Shown here piece after piece: positions 31,840 to 44,159 of a stretch of 64,000 bases of DNA (the stretch's first letter is position 1; each line of letters starts with the position of its first letter). Origin of the DNA: Muscardinus avellanarius (lineage: Eukaryota; Chordata; Mammalia; Rodentia; Gliridae); the NCBI GenBank assembly GCA_963383645.1, contig OY726558.1:181942634-182006633 (forward strand), given 5' to 3'. Made by a program: the position numbers and the translations under genes. The notes beneath the pieces were generated by a model that saw nothing but the letters and a program-made list of their open reading frames with translations, did no database searches and was not told the DNA's origin.

Positions 31840-33255
31840 CTACTTCGCATATTTGCCTCTCAAGAGTGTTATTTATGAAATTCTGGCATCTTCTTCACTA
31901 GCGGAAAGAAACACATTACCCCAAATTTCTTCTTCAGTTATACGTTCCTTAAAAAAAAATGGACTGATTAAATGCAACTTATGTTTTGAGAAACCTATTA
32001 ATTTTATAACACTCACAGCTTACCTGAGCATATAATTAAGATGCTTTTATAAAGCAGTGGCTCCATCTCCTTCCAGTGAAATGAGATTTTATCCCTCCAG
32101 TCTTCTTCAAAATGGCATTTTCGATTGCATCGCCTCCACCAGACAAACATAAGACTCAACTCTGACAGGGCTGCCTCTCCGTATACAATGGTGTGAACTG
32201 ACAATGAGACCCTGGGAGCCCAGTGCGTTTCAATAATGCAGGGATTATTTTTTTCCCTTTAACACTGCCTTTTCCCCACACAGGGAAGAGGTTTAAAGCA
32301 TTCATTGGGGGGAGGGGGGAAAGCTATTCTAGTACTTTTTTTCTTTCTCTTTTTAATGGATATTTCTTCAAACTGGAAAAAGTTTCATGTCACTTTCAAG
32401 CACATTATTAAGAGAGGCAGAGCTAGATCAGATCCAGACTTTTCTCTCTCGCAGCCAAATCTTCTGCAATTGAAAACGCCAGGGTGGTAAAGGAGCTGCT
32501 GTGCACAAATCAACTGTTCTGATGGAAAGGACCTCACTGTCCCTGTCATCTTGGTGTTGTGTGTGTTACTTCATGGGTGTCAGGCTTAGATTAGGTAGAA
32601 ACACTACAATTAAATTGAAAACTAATGGCACCACAGGAAAAAAAATGTCAAGCAAATATCATTTTCAACAGTCCTTGTGGACTGTGAGATTCTTATGTGA
32701 GGCTTCAGGACCAGCGTGCACGCGGGCTGTCACACATGTTAAAATTGGGTCCAGTGGCATTATAAGTTTGATCAGGACGTTACATGTCTTATCAATAATG
32801 TGACAGGAAAAACAGGCTCATTTGTGGTTGACTTTGTGTCTTCTCTTTTCCCTTGTGATCGGTTTCCCTGATTACTATAAAATTAGTTGGTGTTATAGAT
32901 TTATCATTATAAGAATATTTGAAAGTGACGGAAGAAAACAGTTGGTGAATTTTATCATTTTTTTTCCTGTGTCTTCAAGAAAAGAATAGCCACCCTTCCA
33001 AAACATGTGAAAATGAAATTAAACCATTAGAACAAGATTTTCTCTTCTTTTAGTTTACAAGAGCAAAATATCATACTTTTATTTGTTTTGCTCCTATTTT
33101 TAATAATAATTTTATAAATAATAGTATTTAGGGTTTTTTTGAAAAGTAAAGTTTAAATGATATAAACTAGTGCACCTACAGCTTGAGTATTTAGAATATG
33201 TGTTTTATTGCTCAAAATTACCTGCCTTATCATAGCAATTAATTTTTAAGATAAT
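31840..33255. other. Repeat-poor island, candidate conserved noncoding DNA
   Basis: No SINE, L1 or LTR is recognisable across 1.4 kb. Until about 32,820 the sequence is noticeably GC-richer than the window average, with rare CpGs ('gcgtgcacgcgggctgtca' near 32,713) and a G-run ('ggggggaggggggaaag' near 32,307). Plus frames of 60-100 codons have no recognisable domains or splice context. It could be a regulatory element or an unrecognised old exon. Confidence 0.35.
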
Positions 33256-33299
33256 TTTAGATTGATAAAAACATTACAAAGAAATTGTAAAAAGAGATC

Positions 33300-33654
33300 T
33301 GGCTGGGTACAGAGGTATAAACCTATAATTCCACCTACTTACATGGCTGAAGCACAGCAGGGCGTGGTGGCACTTACCTGTAATCTCAGTACTTGGGAGG
33401 CTGACACAGGAGGATCACAGTTTCAAGGACAGCCTCAGAAAATAGTGAGACTATTATCAACTTATTGAGGTTCTGTTTAAAAATTTAAAAAATAATAGGG
33501 CTGGGGGTATAGATTGGAAGTAGAATTTCCCTGAATTCAATTCTCAGTAACAAGACAAAACAAATCAAAACAAAACAAAGAGGCTGAGACAGGAAGTTCA
33601 AAAATTTGATCACAATGTTGCTATCTTCTGCACCTTACCAAGACACTCTTTCTC

Positions 33655-33655
<1 letters not shown>
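33300..33655 (+). repeat. SINE with flanking partial copies
   Basis: A complete sense SINE at about 33,357-33,553 ('gggcgtggtggcacttacct' to 'ctcagtaacaaga') is preceded by a partial copy (33,300-33,356, 'ggctgggtacagaggtataa') and followed by another fragment (33,580-33,655, 'gaggctgagacaggaagttc'). Confidence 0.75.
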
Positions 33656-33716
<61 letters not shown>

Positions 33717-33725
33717 TATATATTT
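33656..33725. repeat. (TC)n microsatellite
   Basis: About 56 bases of TC alternation, then a short TA tract. Confidence 0.95.
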
Positions 33726-35275
33726 CTGGTAATGTAACTCAATGAAAGAGTATTAATGGGTCCAGTTTTCAGTATCATAAATAAATAAATAGGTAAATAA
33801 ATAAATAGAGAGTTCTCCATTCCATTCTGCCAGCTCTTCCAAGCTTCGCACCTGACATAAACATAGAACATCACTTAACATGAAGAAATTAACCTTGGAA
33901 AGATATTATAATTAAAGCACAAACTTTATTTGGGTTTCTTCAGATTTCCAGTGAATATTCATGTGTTGATTCCAGGATTCCATTGACTGGGGTGATTATT
34001 ACTGTTGAGTTATAATGGTCATTTTGTATCCCCCTCATTTTTTCTATAGTTTTTTACTTGAAAAACTTTTACAAGGAAGAGATGTACTTTCTATTTTTTT
34101 TTTTACTTGTTTTGTTGCCTTTTTATATCAATATGGTATATATTTTATATAAGGAAACTATAACCCAGCATTGCTTTGTTTATTTTGTGGCTTAGGTTAT
34201 TACAACTTGGGCCAGTACACTCTTTTTCATTTTGACTCCTTTTCCCTTTTTACATATTACCATACTTTATTATTTTATTTGCCACTTAATTTCTGGCAAC
34301 ACATTATGTATCTGATTTATTTTATAGTGTGAATGCCCTAATTGGGGAATGAATCCTTTTTTTAATTAAAGAAGATTCTAGAAACCAGTGTTTAGGTCCA
34401 ATGTGTGCTAAAGGCTCCCAGTATATTACTCTTTATCACTATTTTCAGCTATTTAAAAAATTAAGTATCCTTCTCTCTGTCTGTTTGCCTTTGTCTTTCT
34501 CTTTCTCCAATTTATCTATCCAGCCACCTATTTATTCATCCATTTGTTCTCTCTGTGTACCAACCTTATACCTAATAAAAAAGAGACTATCAATCCACAT
34601 TGAAATCTCTAGGGGCAATCTATCATCTCAAGGCTCTTTCTAGATTTCTCCTTCATTCATCTTTATTTCTTTCTCACACTGAGGGAAAAACTGGCCCTCA
34701 CACACTTGTTTATCCCCATATAGTGATCAAGTCTGAATTCCCACAGCTTTATGAGACATCATTTGCCAACAAGATTACAGTGTTATGTCTAGTTTGCTTT
34801 TAGCTTTATATATATTTTTTGAAGTTAAGAAAGCCACACAGTTCAGTTCCTTCTCTCTGACAGTTCCCCTACCATGCTATGCAATCCAAATTTAGTTCAC
34901 TTAATTTTATTTGTTGAATTCTATATTCCAACTCTCCCTTCACATGCTGAATGTCTTTTTGCTATTTGGTTTTGTTTTTGTTTTCAATTATATGGAATAA
35001 AGTTTATTTTTTGCAGTACAGAATTCTAGAGGTTTTGATAAATGGATAGGCTAAAGGTTCACTATCAAAGCTTCATATAAACAACAACAACAACAAAAAA
35101 ATTAGCCCAACACACCCCACATAAAAACTCCAAGGGAATGTGGATGTCATGTGACATGACAAAATGCAATCAAATTGCAGATGAAATTAGGTTTGCTAAC
35201 AAAATAATTTTAAATAAGCTTATCTCGGCTTATCTGAGTAAACCCAGTATAATCACAAGCCTTCTTAAAAATGAA
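33726..35275. other. AT-rich DNA, possibly ancient L1
   Basis: Around 34,980-35,060 'gcagtacagaattctagagg' followed by 'ttttgataaatggatagg' resembles an ancient L1 3' UTR. The rest (33.7-34.9 kb) is unassigned. Frames at 34,401-34,803 have no recognisable domain. Confidence 0.3.
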
Positions 35276-35280
35276 ATGGA

Positions 35281-35490
35281 GCCAGGCATGATGGCACACA
35301 CTTGTATTCCCGGCATTGGGAGGCTGAGACAGGAGGATCGCGGTTCGCAGACAGCCTCAGCTACTTAGTGAGCCCCTTTGCAACTCAGCAAGACCCTGTT
35401 TCCAAATAAAGAATATAAAAGGTCTGAGGGTGTAGCTCCGAGGTACAATGATTTTGAGTTCCGTCCCCAGTACCACAAAATAAAACAAAA
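35281..35490 (+). repeat. B1-ID SINE, second lineage
   Basis: Sense copy: 'gccaggcatgatggcacaca', 'ggcattgggaggctgagaca', 'gcagacagcctcagctactt', 'ggtctgagggtgtagctccg' and 'ccccagtaccac'. The linker pattern (feet 'ttgcaactcagcaag') differs from the young subfamily. Confidence 0.88.
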
Positions 35491-35494
35491 CAAA

Positions 35495-36000
35495 ACAAAA
35501 GAAATGGGAGACAGAAGAAATATTATTCTTAGCTTTGAAGATGGAAAGAGAGGGCTCTGGCTAAGGAATATGAGTAGGCCCGTGAAGCTGAAAGGCAAAG
35601 AAACTAAAGGAATAGAGCCCTGCTGATTTACTGATTTTAGCACAGCTAAAGAATTAGTTCAGCTTTTGGTTTTTTTCATTTGTCTCTATTTTTGTTTGTC
35701 TATATTCAGTTGTATTGAGTTTTACTTTGGAGTATTGTCATTTTCATTTTTCTGTTTGCTGTAAATTTAGTTTCTATTCTTTTTCTACTTTGGGTGAGAG
35801 AGAAGTCTAGATTATTAAATCAATATTTTTTGAATATTAAACATAAATTTCCTTCTAAGCACTGTTTTAACTGTATTGTATATTTTTAAAATATATTTGC
35901 CTAAGAGTTTTTAAAACATTTGAATTTTTTGAGAACTTCTTTTCTACCCATGTTAATTGTAAATATGTAAACTTGATTTTTTGTGTGTTTGAGAATTTTT
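35495..36000. other. AT-rich DNA without recognised features
   Basis: No repeat or gene recognised. Confidence 0.4.
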
Positions 36001-36005
36001 GTCAT

Positions 36006-36243
36006 AGATTTTTTTATTTTTCTTTCTTTTTTTTTTTTTTTTTTGTGGTACTGGGGTTCCTGGAAGCCCTTCTACCTCCGGGCTCCACTCCCAGACACCT
36101 ATTTGTATTTTTATTTGGAAACAGGGTCTCTTAAACCAGCGCATGCGCCTGGCTTCGAACCTGTGCAATCCTCCTGTCTCTGCCTCCCAAGCGCGGGGAT
36201 TACAAGCGTGCGCCACCACGCCCAGCAGATTTTTTTATTTTTC
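36006..36243 (-). repeat. Young SINE with 17-bp target duplication
   Basis: Antisense copy (about 36,045-36,226) flanked by a perfect 17-bp duplication 'agatttttttatttttc' (36,006-36,022 and 36,227-36,243). CpGs largely retained. Confidence 0.94.
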
Positions 36244-36594
36244 ATTTCTAATTTAATTATATAATGATTTGTATTATTTCTAGTCATCTTTAACTTAGTA
36301 TAAATATATTTTGTTTCTGGATATGATCTACCTTTTTTAAGTGTTTCAAATATACTTAAAACAGTATTTTGCTCATTTGGGGATAGAATATTCTTAATTT
36401 TGTGAAAAAAAAAAAGCCCCTGATTACCCTGATATCTAATGTTATCCTAAACAGGTGTTTAAAATAGTTTGAAAATTATCCACCAGCTTCCTATGATAAT
36501 TCACGTATGCAAGAATTTTGTAATGTGCCTTTATTAAATGTCCTAAGAACAAAATATTACGTGCATTTGTGTACTTTAATTCAGTTGGTATTAC
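36244..36594. other. AT-rich DNA without recognised features
   Basis: No repeat or gene recognised. Confidence 0.4.
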
Positions 36595-36850
36595 TGACAG
36601 TAAGTTTCTTGTTTTGTTTTGTTGTTTTTTTTTAATTTTATTTTGTGTGTGTTTTTGATGGTACTGGGGTTCCTGGTAACCCTTCTACCTCTGGGCTACA
36701 CTCCCAGACCTATTTAGTACTCTTTTATTTGGAAACAGGGTCTCTTAAGCCAGCGAGGATGGCTTCGAACCTGTGCAATCCTCCTGTCTCTGCCTCCCAA
36801 GCGCGGGTATTACAAAGATATGCCACCACGCCTGGCTTTATTGACAGTAA
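36595..36850 (-). repeat. Young SINE with 9-bp target duplication
   Basis: Antisense copy (about 36,657-36,841) with a long degenerate T-rich tail, flanked by 'tgacagtaa' at 36,595-36,603 and 36,842-36,850. Confidence 0.9.
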
Positions 36851-37004
36851 TTTTTTTGAATAGGCAATGAGAATTCTAAATTCTGAAAGAGAAAATACTG
36901 TCAAAATTAATCCCCATATTCAAAAGATTTAAGTTTGATTTTATATGTATCAACCAAAGAATTTTTAAAATATCTAAAGTATTAGAAAATGAGGAGAATA
37001 ATTA

Positions 37005-37215
37005 CTTTTTGGTAGAGGATTGGAACTAAGGTATGTTCTACCTCTGAGCTACACTCCCAGATCTATTGTATTATTTTTTTTTAAATTTTGATACAGGGTC
37101 TCACTAAGTTACTGAGGACTTTGCTGCATTGCTGAGACTGACCTCCAATCTATGATTCTCATGTTTCAGCCTCTCAAGTATTAGGATTACATGTGTGTTC
37201 CACCACACCTGGTTG
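37005..37215 (-). repeat. B1-ID SINE, old copy
   Basis: Antisense: 'gctacactcccagatctat', 'gatacagggtctcactaagt', 'ctcaagtattaggattacat', 'caccacacctggtt'. Confidence 0.8.
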
Positions 37216-37221
37216 AACATA

Positions 37222-37465
37222 GTGTTTGTTTGTTTGTTTGTTTGTTTGTTTGTTTGTTTTGCAGTACTGGGGACAGAACTTAAGGGCATTGTACTTCCAA
37301 GCTACACCCCCAGCCCTATGTTTTTGTCCTTTTTATTTTTGTAACAGGGTCTCACTGAGTTGCAAAGGGCCTTGCTAGGTAGCTGTGGCTGTCCACGAAC
37401 CATAATCCTCTCGTCTCTGCCTCCCAAATGCTGGGATTACAAGCATTCACCAACACACCAGGCTC
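37222..37465 (-). repeat. B1-ID SINE, second lineage, with (TTTG)n tail
   Basis: Antisense copy 37,262-37,465 ('gcagtactggggacagaact', 'gagttgcaaagggccttgct', 'gctgtggctgtccacgaacc'). Its tail is a TTTG microsatellite (37,224-37,260). Confidence 0.9.
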
Positions 37466-37469
37466 CTTT

Positions 37470-38820
37470 AACATAGTATTTTTAAAAAATGTTTTTACTT
37501 TCATTAAAAAGTAATAAAATGATTATAAATTGATTTTTAATTATCTTAACCATGAAATTTTAAATTAATTCTTTGGAAAGTGTTCCAAAAGCAATTCTGG
37601 GTTTTTGTTGTATTGACCTGTAATTTCCATTACAGATATACTGAGTACCTTGAACACACCTTATACTAAAGATAATGTAAAAGTAATCTGCCTTTAAAAT
37701 TAAGCATTTTTTCGGAATTATTTGTTAGTATTGCTATTTGAAGAATTCCATAGTCCAATGGTATAGGCTTAACATATTATTCCATAAATGATGGAAGGAG
37801 AAAACTGCTTTCTAGATGTTTATATTCATGACAACTGTTGTTTCATTACACATATGGAGAGTTTAGTCAATGAAAATTAGCTACCTAGTTTTGCCAAGAG
37901 CATGCTTAGGCTTTTATTTTTTAATTTATTTTAATTTATGATTTTATTTTCCTAGGTTTGTAAATACATTGATATAATGGCATTCATTATCCGATGGTAT
38001 CAAGTTCCAATGCTTCACTATTGCTTGTTTCCTTGTTTTTTCCATGAACTCTACATTCACTGTGAGGTAATTTCTTCATCGCTTTCAGTAGAGGCCTCCA
38101 CTGTGTGCTTTTATTGCCCCATTAGGCACCATCTTCATTTGTTGTGCATCATAAGGTTTAATTCCTGCAAATTTGTCCCTGTAAAGTACAAAAAAATCCC
38201 AAAGTCAAAAATAGATTCTTAACTCTACCTTGTTGATTGTTGTGCCACTAGTTAGATACTTTAAAGTTTTATCTTCAATGCTAAAGAATCAGGGACAAAT
38301 TCTGAATAATTTTTTAATATTGAAAGAATTAACTTCAATATAATGAATTGAATATGTTAGCTTATTATAGAATAGGATATTACTTTTGTCTTAAACTTCA
38401 AAGATTCCTTGAGTTTCTACCAGATCAAATTCTTAGCAAAAGCTAATTTAACTCAATTTGAATGCTGATTGACTGTCATGTATTCTAGGATTATGTTTGT
38501 TTGTTTTACATGTATAATATAATCCTTGATTACTGGTGATAGGATGATGGCCTGTATGTGCCCTTTACCCAGTATCTTTAGATAAATACAATTTTTAATC
38601 TGAAAGTTTTATAGTTCTGTGTGAAACATGAACTTTATTCGTACAAAAGAAGCATACTTACTGAAAAGGCCTTACATATTAGTATTTGATGATAAAACTC
38701 ACCTTTGACCCATGATAATGAAATGTTCACTATTGTGCATTTTTTTGCAAGACTCTAATACCTTTTCTACTTATTCAAGTAATTTTAATTTTTACTCATG
38801 TATATAAACAATCAAAATAA
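37470..38820. other. Repeat-poor AT-rich DNA
   Basis: About 1.35 kb with no recognised repeat. The 81-codon frame at 37,977-38,222 is Cys/His-rich by chance; no zinc-finger spacing and no splice context seen. Confidence 0.45.
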
Positions 38821-38824
38821 AAAT

Positions 38825-38890
38825 TTCATACTTGGGAGGATGAGACAGGAGAATCACAGGTTCTTGGCCGCCTCAGCTACTTAAAAATAT
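38825..38890 (+). repeat. SINE fragment
   Basis: Central B1-like part only: 'acttgggaggatgagacagg' and 'ttggccgcctcagctactt'. Confidence 0.65.
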
Positions 38891-38934
38891 AAATCCAATA
38901 ATTCAGTTAAAAGTACAGGACTACCAACATTTTC

Positions 38935-39027
38935 TTTTATTTTTCCTTCCTTCCTTTCTTCTTTCCTTCTTTCCTTCCTTCCTTCTTTATGTCCTTCCTC
39001 CCTTTCTTTTCTATCTTTCTTTCTTTC

Positions 39028-39071
<44 letters not shown>

Positions 39072-39132
39072 TTATTCTTTCTTTCTTCTTTCCTTCCTTC
39101 CTCCCTTTCTTTTCTATCTTTCTTTCCTTCTT

Positions 39133-39192
<60 letters not shown>

Positions 39193-39232
39193 TTATTCTT
39201 TCTTTCTTCTTTCTCCCTTCCTTTCTTTCTTG
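38935..39232. repeat. Long (TTTC)n/(TTCC)n polypyrimidine array
   Basis: About 300 bases of almost pure pyrimidine on the plus strand with higher-order structure: 'cctccctttcttttctatc' recurs at 38,997 and 39,100, and 'ttttattctttctttcttct' at about 39,070 and 39,190. Strand-asymmetric mirror-repeat DNA of this kind can form triplexes. It is the probable expanded tail of the SINE at 39,233. Confidence 0.95.
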
Positions 39233-39398
39233 TGGTACTGGGATACCCCAGTCTCTATTTAATTTTTTTATTGTGAAATGGGATCTCACTAAGTCATGAC
39301 GAGCCTAAGTTGCTGAGGCTGACTGTGAACCTGTGATCCTCCTATCTCAACCTCCCAAGTACTGGGATTATAAGCCTTTGCCAACACACCTGTCTAAC
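39233..39398 (-). repeat. B1-ID SINE
   Basis: Antisense: 'gtggtactgggatacccca', 'gaaatgggatctcactaagt', 'tgatcctcctatctcaacct', 'caacacacctgtcta'. Its ID half is partly deleted. Confidence 0.8.
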
Positions 39399-39399
39399 C

Positions 39400-39895
39400 T
39401 TTTTTCTTAAGAAGTATTTTTCCATATTTTCTCTATAGCATGATTTTCTTTCAATTTAGTGTTCTTTATTTTAATGTGCTAGAATATATAGGACAGATAA
39501 ATACAATTATATTTAGAAACAAAGAGGAATTTTTACCAGTAGCATGCAATGCTTCTCCAGAGAAGAAAAGGTCTTCCACATTGAACTCCATTACCATTTT
39601 TTGTTCATAACAGAAAGGCAGATATAAAGGGGGTAGGCAAAAAAAAAAAAAAATTGACCATTCCAGTAGGTCTATCATTTCCATTTTCAGAGAAGGCTAA
39701 TTTGGCGCTGTGCTCTCAATGTTCCTCTTGGGTACCATCTTCTTTGGTTATACACTATAAATTTTAATCTTTGTAAATTGACTCCAATGGGAAAAAATTG
39801 TCAGAAACATATTTTTAACCTTATCTTGCATAGTTTTGTTTCAAACACCTTATAAGATAAAATACAGAATTTACCTAATGACTTGACTGTATATA
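39400..39895. other. AT-rich DNA without recognised features
   Basis: No gene or repeat recognised. Confidence 0.4.
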
Positions 39896-39899
39896 GTTT

Positions 39900-40099
39900 T
39901 TTTTTTTTTTTTCTTGTGGTACTGGGGTTCCTGGAAGCCCTTCTACCTCCGGGCTACACTCCCAGACCTATTTTTATATTTTTATTTGGAAACAGGGTCT
40001 CCTAAGCCAACACGCGCAGCTGGCTTCGAACCTGCACGATCCTCCTGTCTCTGCCTCCCAAGCGCGGGGATTACAAGCGGGCGCCACCACGCCCGGCCT
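39900..40099 (-). repeat. Young SINE
   Basis: Antisense, near full length and CpG-rich ('gcgggcgccaccacgcccgg'). 'tgtatatagttttt' before and 'tgtatttagttttt' after are probably the target duplication with one mismatch. Confidence 0.93.
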
Positions 40100-40385
40100 G
40101 TATTTAGTTTTTAAAGACACAATTTCCTATCTCAAATCTCCCTTAACTGGATGTTAGTTGATTGTATTACTATATGTTCTTGGATATAAATTGGAGATGT
40201 GAATGCTGACGTAGTCAAAATTAATCATATTCTAAGACCAAAAAGATTATGTCAGGTTAGTCTTATAATCATTTTTCATTTTAGTGCAAAGAAATAATTT
40301 TTTAAAAGAGATATTGAATGTGCTGTTTCCTATTTTAACCATATAGGTCCAGAGAGATATGAGTTCTTTTATATAAGTTTAAAAT
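40100..40385. other. AT-rich DNA without recognised features
   Basis: Nothing recognised. Confidence 0.4.
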
Positions 40386-40386
40386 T

Positions 40387-40578
40387 TTTGTAGTACCGAG
40401 GATTGAATACAGGGGAAATATAGCATGTAACTACCTCTATTTGAGCTCTTTTTATCTTTTTTATTTGAAACAGGGTCTCCTATCACTATCATGTGCTTGC
40501 CTGGAACCAGCAATTCTTCTATCTCAGACTCCCAAGTATTTGAATTACAGGCATGCACCTTGGTCGCCAGTCCAGACA
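40387..40578 (-). repeat. B1-ID SINE, old copy
   Basis: Antisense: 'gtagtaccgaggattgaata', 'gaaacagggtctcctatcac', 'gaattacaggcatgcacct'. Confidence 0.75.
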
Positions 40579-40579
40579 T

Positions 40580-41148
40580 GAGTTTTGACTGTAGCTGAGA
40601 TCTATTACCCCAACCACCTGCCTATCTACGTTAACAAATTTTGGCAGAAAAAACACATTGAATAACATTAAATGCAATTAAATTATTTAATGTGAAAAAC
40701 AAAATTCTAGGACATAGATCAATTTTTATTATGTGAAATTTCTGAGAATGGAAGTCGTAATTATGCATGCATATATTAGATTTTTCCCATTCTGTGGGTA
40801 AAAAAATTATTGCCTAAAGCACAGTAAAATGATTTTTAAATGCTTATGATATTCAATAAGAATAAAATATTGATATCCTATTATGAGGAAATCCATGTTT
40901 TAACATGAGATATGAATTACTTGTAGTACTTATGGCTTATCTATTATTAAAAGTTTTAATATAATATATGAAAAAAATTTAGAGAATTACTTTTAGTATT
41001 CCAAGTCATTTAAAAGTCTGTGGCTCCATGATTAATAAATATTGGAATTCAGATCATTAAGTTGCTTCTTCTAGTTTTGCTAATGCTAACGGCATATATT
41101 TAAATGAATTAATGTTGAATACAGAAAAGGTGTTTATCAGCCATGCTA
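40580..41148. other. AT-rich DNA without recognised features
   Basis: Nothing recognised. Confidence 0.4.
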
Positions 41149-41150
41149 AC

Positions 41151-41395
41151 AAAATACTGGAGCCGGGCGTGGTGGCGCACGCTTGTAATCCCCGCGCTTG
41201 GGAGGCGGAGACAGGAGGATCGTGCTGGTTCGGAGCCAGCCTCGCTGGTTTAAGAGACTCTGTTTCCACATAAAAAAAAAAAAAAAAAAAAGTAAAAAAA
41301 TAGGTCTGGGAGTGTAGCCCGTGAGAGTGTATCCCGGAGGTAGAAGGGTTTCCAGGAACTCCAGTACCACCAAACAACAACAACAAAAATACTGG
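41151..41395 (+). repeat. Young SINE with 15-bp internal duplication
   Basis: Sense copy flanked by 'aaaatactgg' (41,151-41,160 and 41,386-41,395). The right half has an extra segment of about 15 bp ('gtagcccgtgagagtgtatc'), the same duplication as in the copy at 54,355. The linker is poly-A, and the tail is (CAA)n. Confidence 0.93.
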
Positions 41396-41692
41396 TATGT
41401 TCTTTACATAAAAAATATTAAAATGGATGCAGAACTCAATCTTCATTTAGAAAAACAGGCAAATTGTGAGTTTCATATTAAAATTATCTGTACCTTTATA
41501 CCAGAACACTATAAAAGCATATGTAAAATGTAACTCAAGTGACATTTAAAAACAAATATAACAGACTTTCATACATATATGTATAAAATTATATTATTCA
41601 ATGCACAATTGTTTGTAATTATAAGGCATTAGGAAACTCATTGAATTATGCAGTACTCAAAAAATTGCCTTCATTATGAATCAATCTAATTG

Positions 41693-41890
41693 CCAGGAAT
41701 GGTGACACACACTTGTATTCCTAATACATGGAATGCTGAGAGAGGAGGATTTCAGGTTTGAAAAAAGTCTCAGCAACTTAGTGAGATACTGTTTTGAAAT
41801 AAAAAATAAAATTGGGAGGAAAGGTGTAGCTAAGAGGTAGGATGCCTTTAGATTCAGTTCTCAGTACCACACACGCACACACAAAAAAAT
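41693..41890 (+). repeat. B1-ID SINE, older copy
   Basis: Sense: 'tgccaggaatggtgacacac', 'gctgagagaggaggatttca', 'ggtgtagctaagaggtagga', 'ctcagtaccacacac'. Confidence 0.85.
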
Positions 41891-41904
41891 AAAGAAGCTA
41901 TCTT

Positions 41905-41907
41905 AAT

Positions 41908-41947
<40 letters not shown>

Positions 41948-42140
41948 TTTTGGTGGTACTGGGGTTTCTGGAAGCCCTTCTACCTCCGGGCTACACGCCC
42001 AGACCTATTTTATATTTTTATTTGGAAATAGGGTCGCTTAAGCCAGCGTGCCCGGCTTCGAACCTGTGCGATCCTCCTGTCTCTGCCTCCCAAGTGCGGG
42101 GATTACAAGTGTGCACCACCACGCCCGGCCAATATTATTT
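41905..42140 (-). repeat. Young SINE with 10-bp target duplication
   Basis: Antisense copy (41,952-42,130) with an (ATTT)n tail, flanked by 'aatattattt' at about 41,905-41,914 and 42,131-42,140. Confidence 0.92.
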
Positions 42141-42154
42141 TTTAAATATCACAT

Positions 42155-42237
42155 TTCAAGCCAGCATCAGCTACTGAGTGAGGCTCTCAGCAACTTAGTG
42201 AGACCCTGTTTCCACCAAAAAAAAAGAAAAAAAGAAA
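42155..42237 (+). repeat. SINE fragment
   Basis: 'aagccagcatcagctactga', 'gaggctctcagcaacttagt', 'gagaccctgtttcca' then an A-rich tract: the left-monomer 3' part only, directly before an L1. Confidence 0.75.
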
Positions 42238-43930
42238 AAAGAATAAATATCAAATTGACTATACTTCCAAAAAAGATATACAATTTCTAGCAATATCCAT
42301 TAAATTACCAAAGTCATTCCTCACAGATATAGAAAAAACAGTCCTTAATTTTGAACAATAAAAAATCCAGAATAGCCAAAGTAGTTCTCAGCAACAAAAA
42401 CTTTTCAGGAACAATCACAATACCTGACTTTAAAGTATACTACAAACCTATAGTAATAAAAACAACATGGTACTGGCATAAAAACAGATACACAGACCAA
42501 TGACCATAATGGAAGACTCAGAAACAAATTCACATACTTACAGCCAACTCATTTTTGACAAAGGGGCTAAAAACAGACACTGGAAAAAAGATAGCCTGTT
42601 CAACAAATGGTGTTGGCCACACTGTTAACCATATGCATAAAAATGAAAATAAACCCCACTTTTTCACCCTGAACAAGAGTACTTAAAAATGAATCAACGA
42701 CTTGTAAATTATATCAAACACCTTGAAGCTCCTTGAAGAGGGCATAGGTCTAACACCACAACACATTTGAACAGGTAAAAACTTTCTCAACAAGACTCCA
42801 AAGGCACAAGAAAATAAAAAACAGATCAATACATGAGATTACATTAAACGGAAGAGCTTCTGTGCAGCAGAGGAATCTCTGAAGAATCTCCAAATAGAGC
42901 AGAGAGAATGGGAGAAAAATTTTGCCACCTGCTCCTCATTTAGGTGACTAATATCTAGGATCTATGAAGAACTCAAGATACTCAGTATCAAAAAAAACAA
43001 GTAACCCAATCAAAATCTGAGCAAGTGAACTTAATAGAAACTTCACAAAAGAAGAAATTTAAATGGCCAACAAATGTATGAAAAATGCTAAATATCATTA
43101 TGCAAATCAAAACTACCCTGAGATTTCACCTAACTCCAACTAGAATGGCAACTATTTAAAACACAAACAACAAATGCTGACAAGGATGTGGAAAAGTGGG
43201 AACTCTAGTGCATTGTTGGTGGGATTGCAAATTAGTGCAATCACCTTGGAAAACAGTATGGAAAATACTCAGAAGAATGAAAATGAACTTTTCACATGAT
43301 CCAGCAATACCATTTCTGGGTATTTACCTAAAAGAATGAAAACCAAACTACCAAACTAATGCATGCATAACTACATTCATAGCTGCTCAATTCACCATTG
43401 CCAAACTATTGAACCAGGCAAGATGTCCATCAATAGATGAACAGATTACAAAATTATGAGACATGTACACAATATAATTTCACTCAGCCATAACGAAGAA
43501 AAAAAATTATGTCATTTACAAAAAATAGATGAAACTAGAGAACATTGTGGTAAGAGAGATTAGTCAGTCACAAAAAAAGAAGAAATTGAATGCTCTCACT
43601 AATTATGCAGAACTAGGAAGAAAAAGGGTCATAAAATCAAATCATGGGATGAACTCTAGACTAAAAAGAAAAAACTATAGATGAGCAAATAAGGTGATCT
43701 ATCTGAGGGATATTGGAGGGTGAAGAGGGAAATTCCCTGCTGTACATGATGTACATTAACATACATATCAAATTCAATCACTAAGCCAAACATGAGAAGG
43801 AGGGAGGGGAAGAAAATGGGATGGGAATTGGGTAATGGCTAATTGGATGATGGGTGCATGTATGCCTCTACCATCTTGAACTACATTAAGATGTGTGATT
43901 ACAATGCACCAATAAAAAATTAAAAACAAA
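42238..43930 (+). mobile_element. 5'-truncated L1 (about 1.7 kb)
   Basis: ORF2 region downstream of RT through the C-terminus ('tcattcctcacagatataga', 'ttgacaaaggggctaaaaac', 'ggtgggattgcaaattagtg', 'ccagcaataccatttctggg') and 3' UTR ('gatgtacattaacatacata', 'acaatgcaccaataaaaaat'). Many stops and frameshifts; no frame above 60 codons survives, so it is a dead copy. Confidence 0.9.
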
Positions 43931-44159
43931 ACAAAAAATTCAAATCTGAAGAACTAAAACCTCAATTTTCTTGTCACTAATAATGTCAAGAATAAGGGAG
44001 GAGAAAAAATGGGGCTCTACTTAGAATGTTAACACACATAATTAACATACTAATGCTGCTAGAGAAATACATTCAGTTTTCAGTTGAAGAAAGTATGGCC
44101 CAATAATTTTGCATAAAGACAGCAACCTGTTGAAAGAAGAACATATTTAAGGAGTTTGA

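Noticed and set aside
32501..32803. 100-codon plus frame as an exon
   Set aside because: No recognisable domain and no flanking splice context. Kept only as part of the candidate conserved noncoding island.
38989..39289. Frames rich in Phe-Leu-Ser or Lys-Glu-Arg
   Set aside because: They are translations of the polypyrimidine array on either strand.
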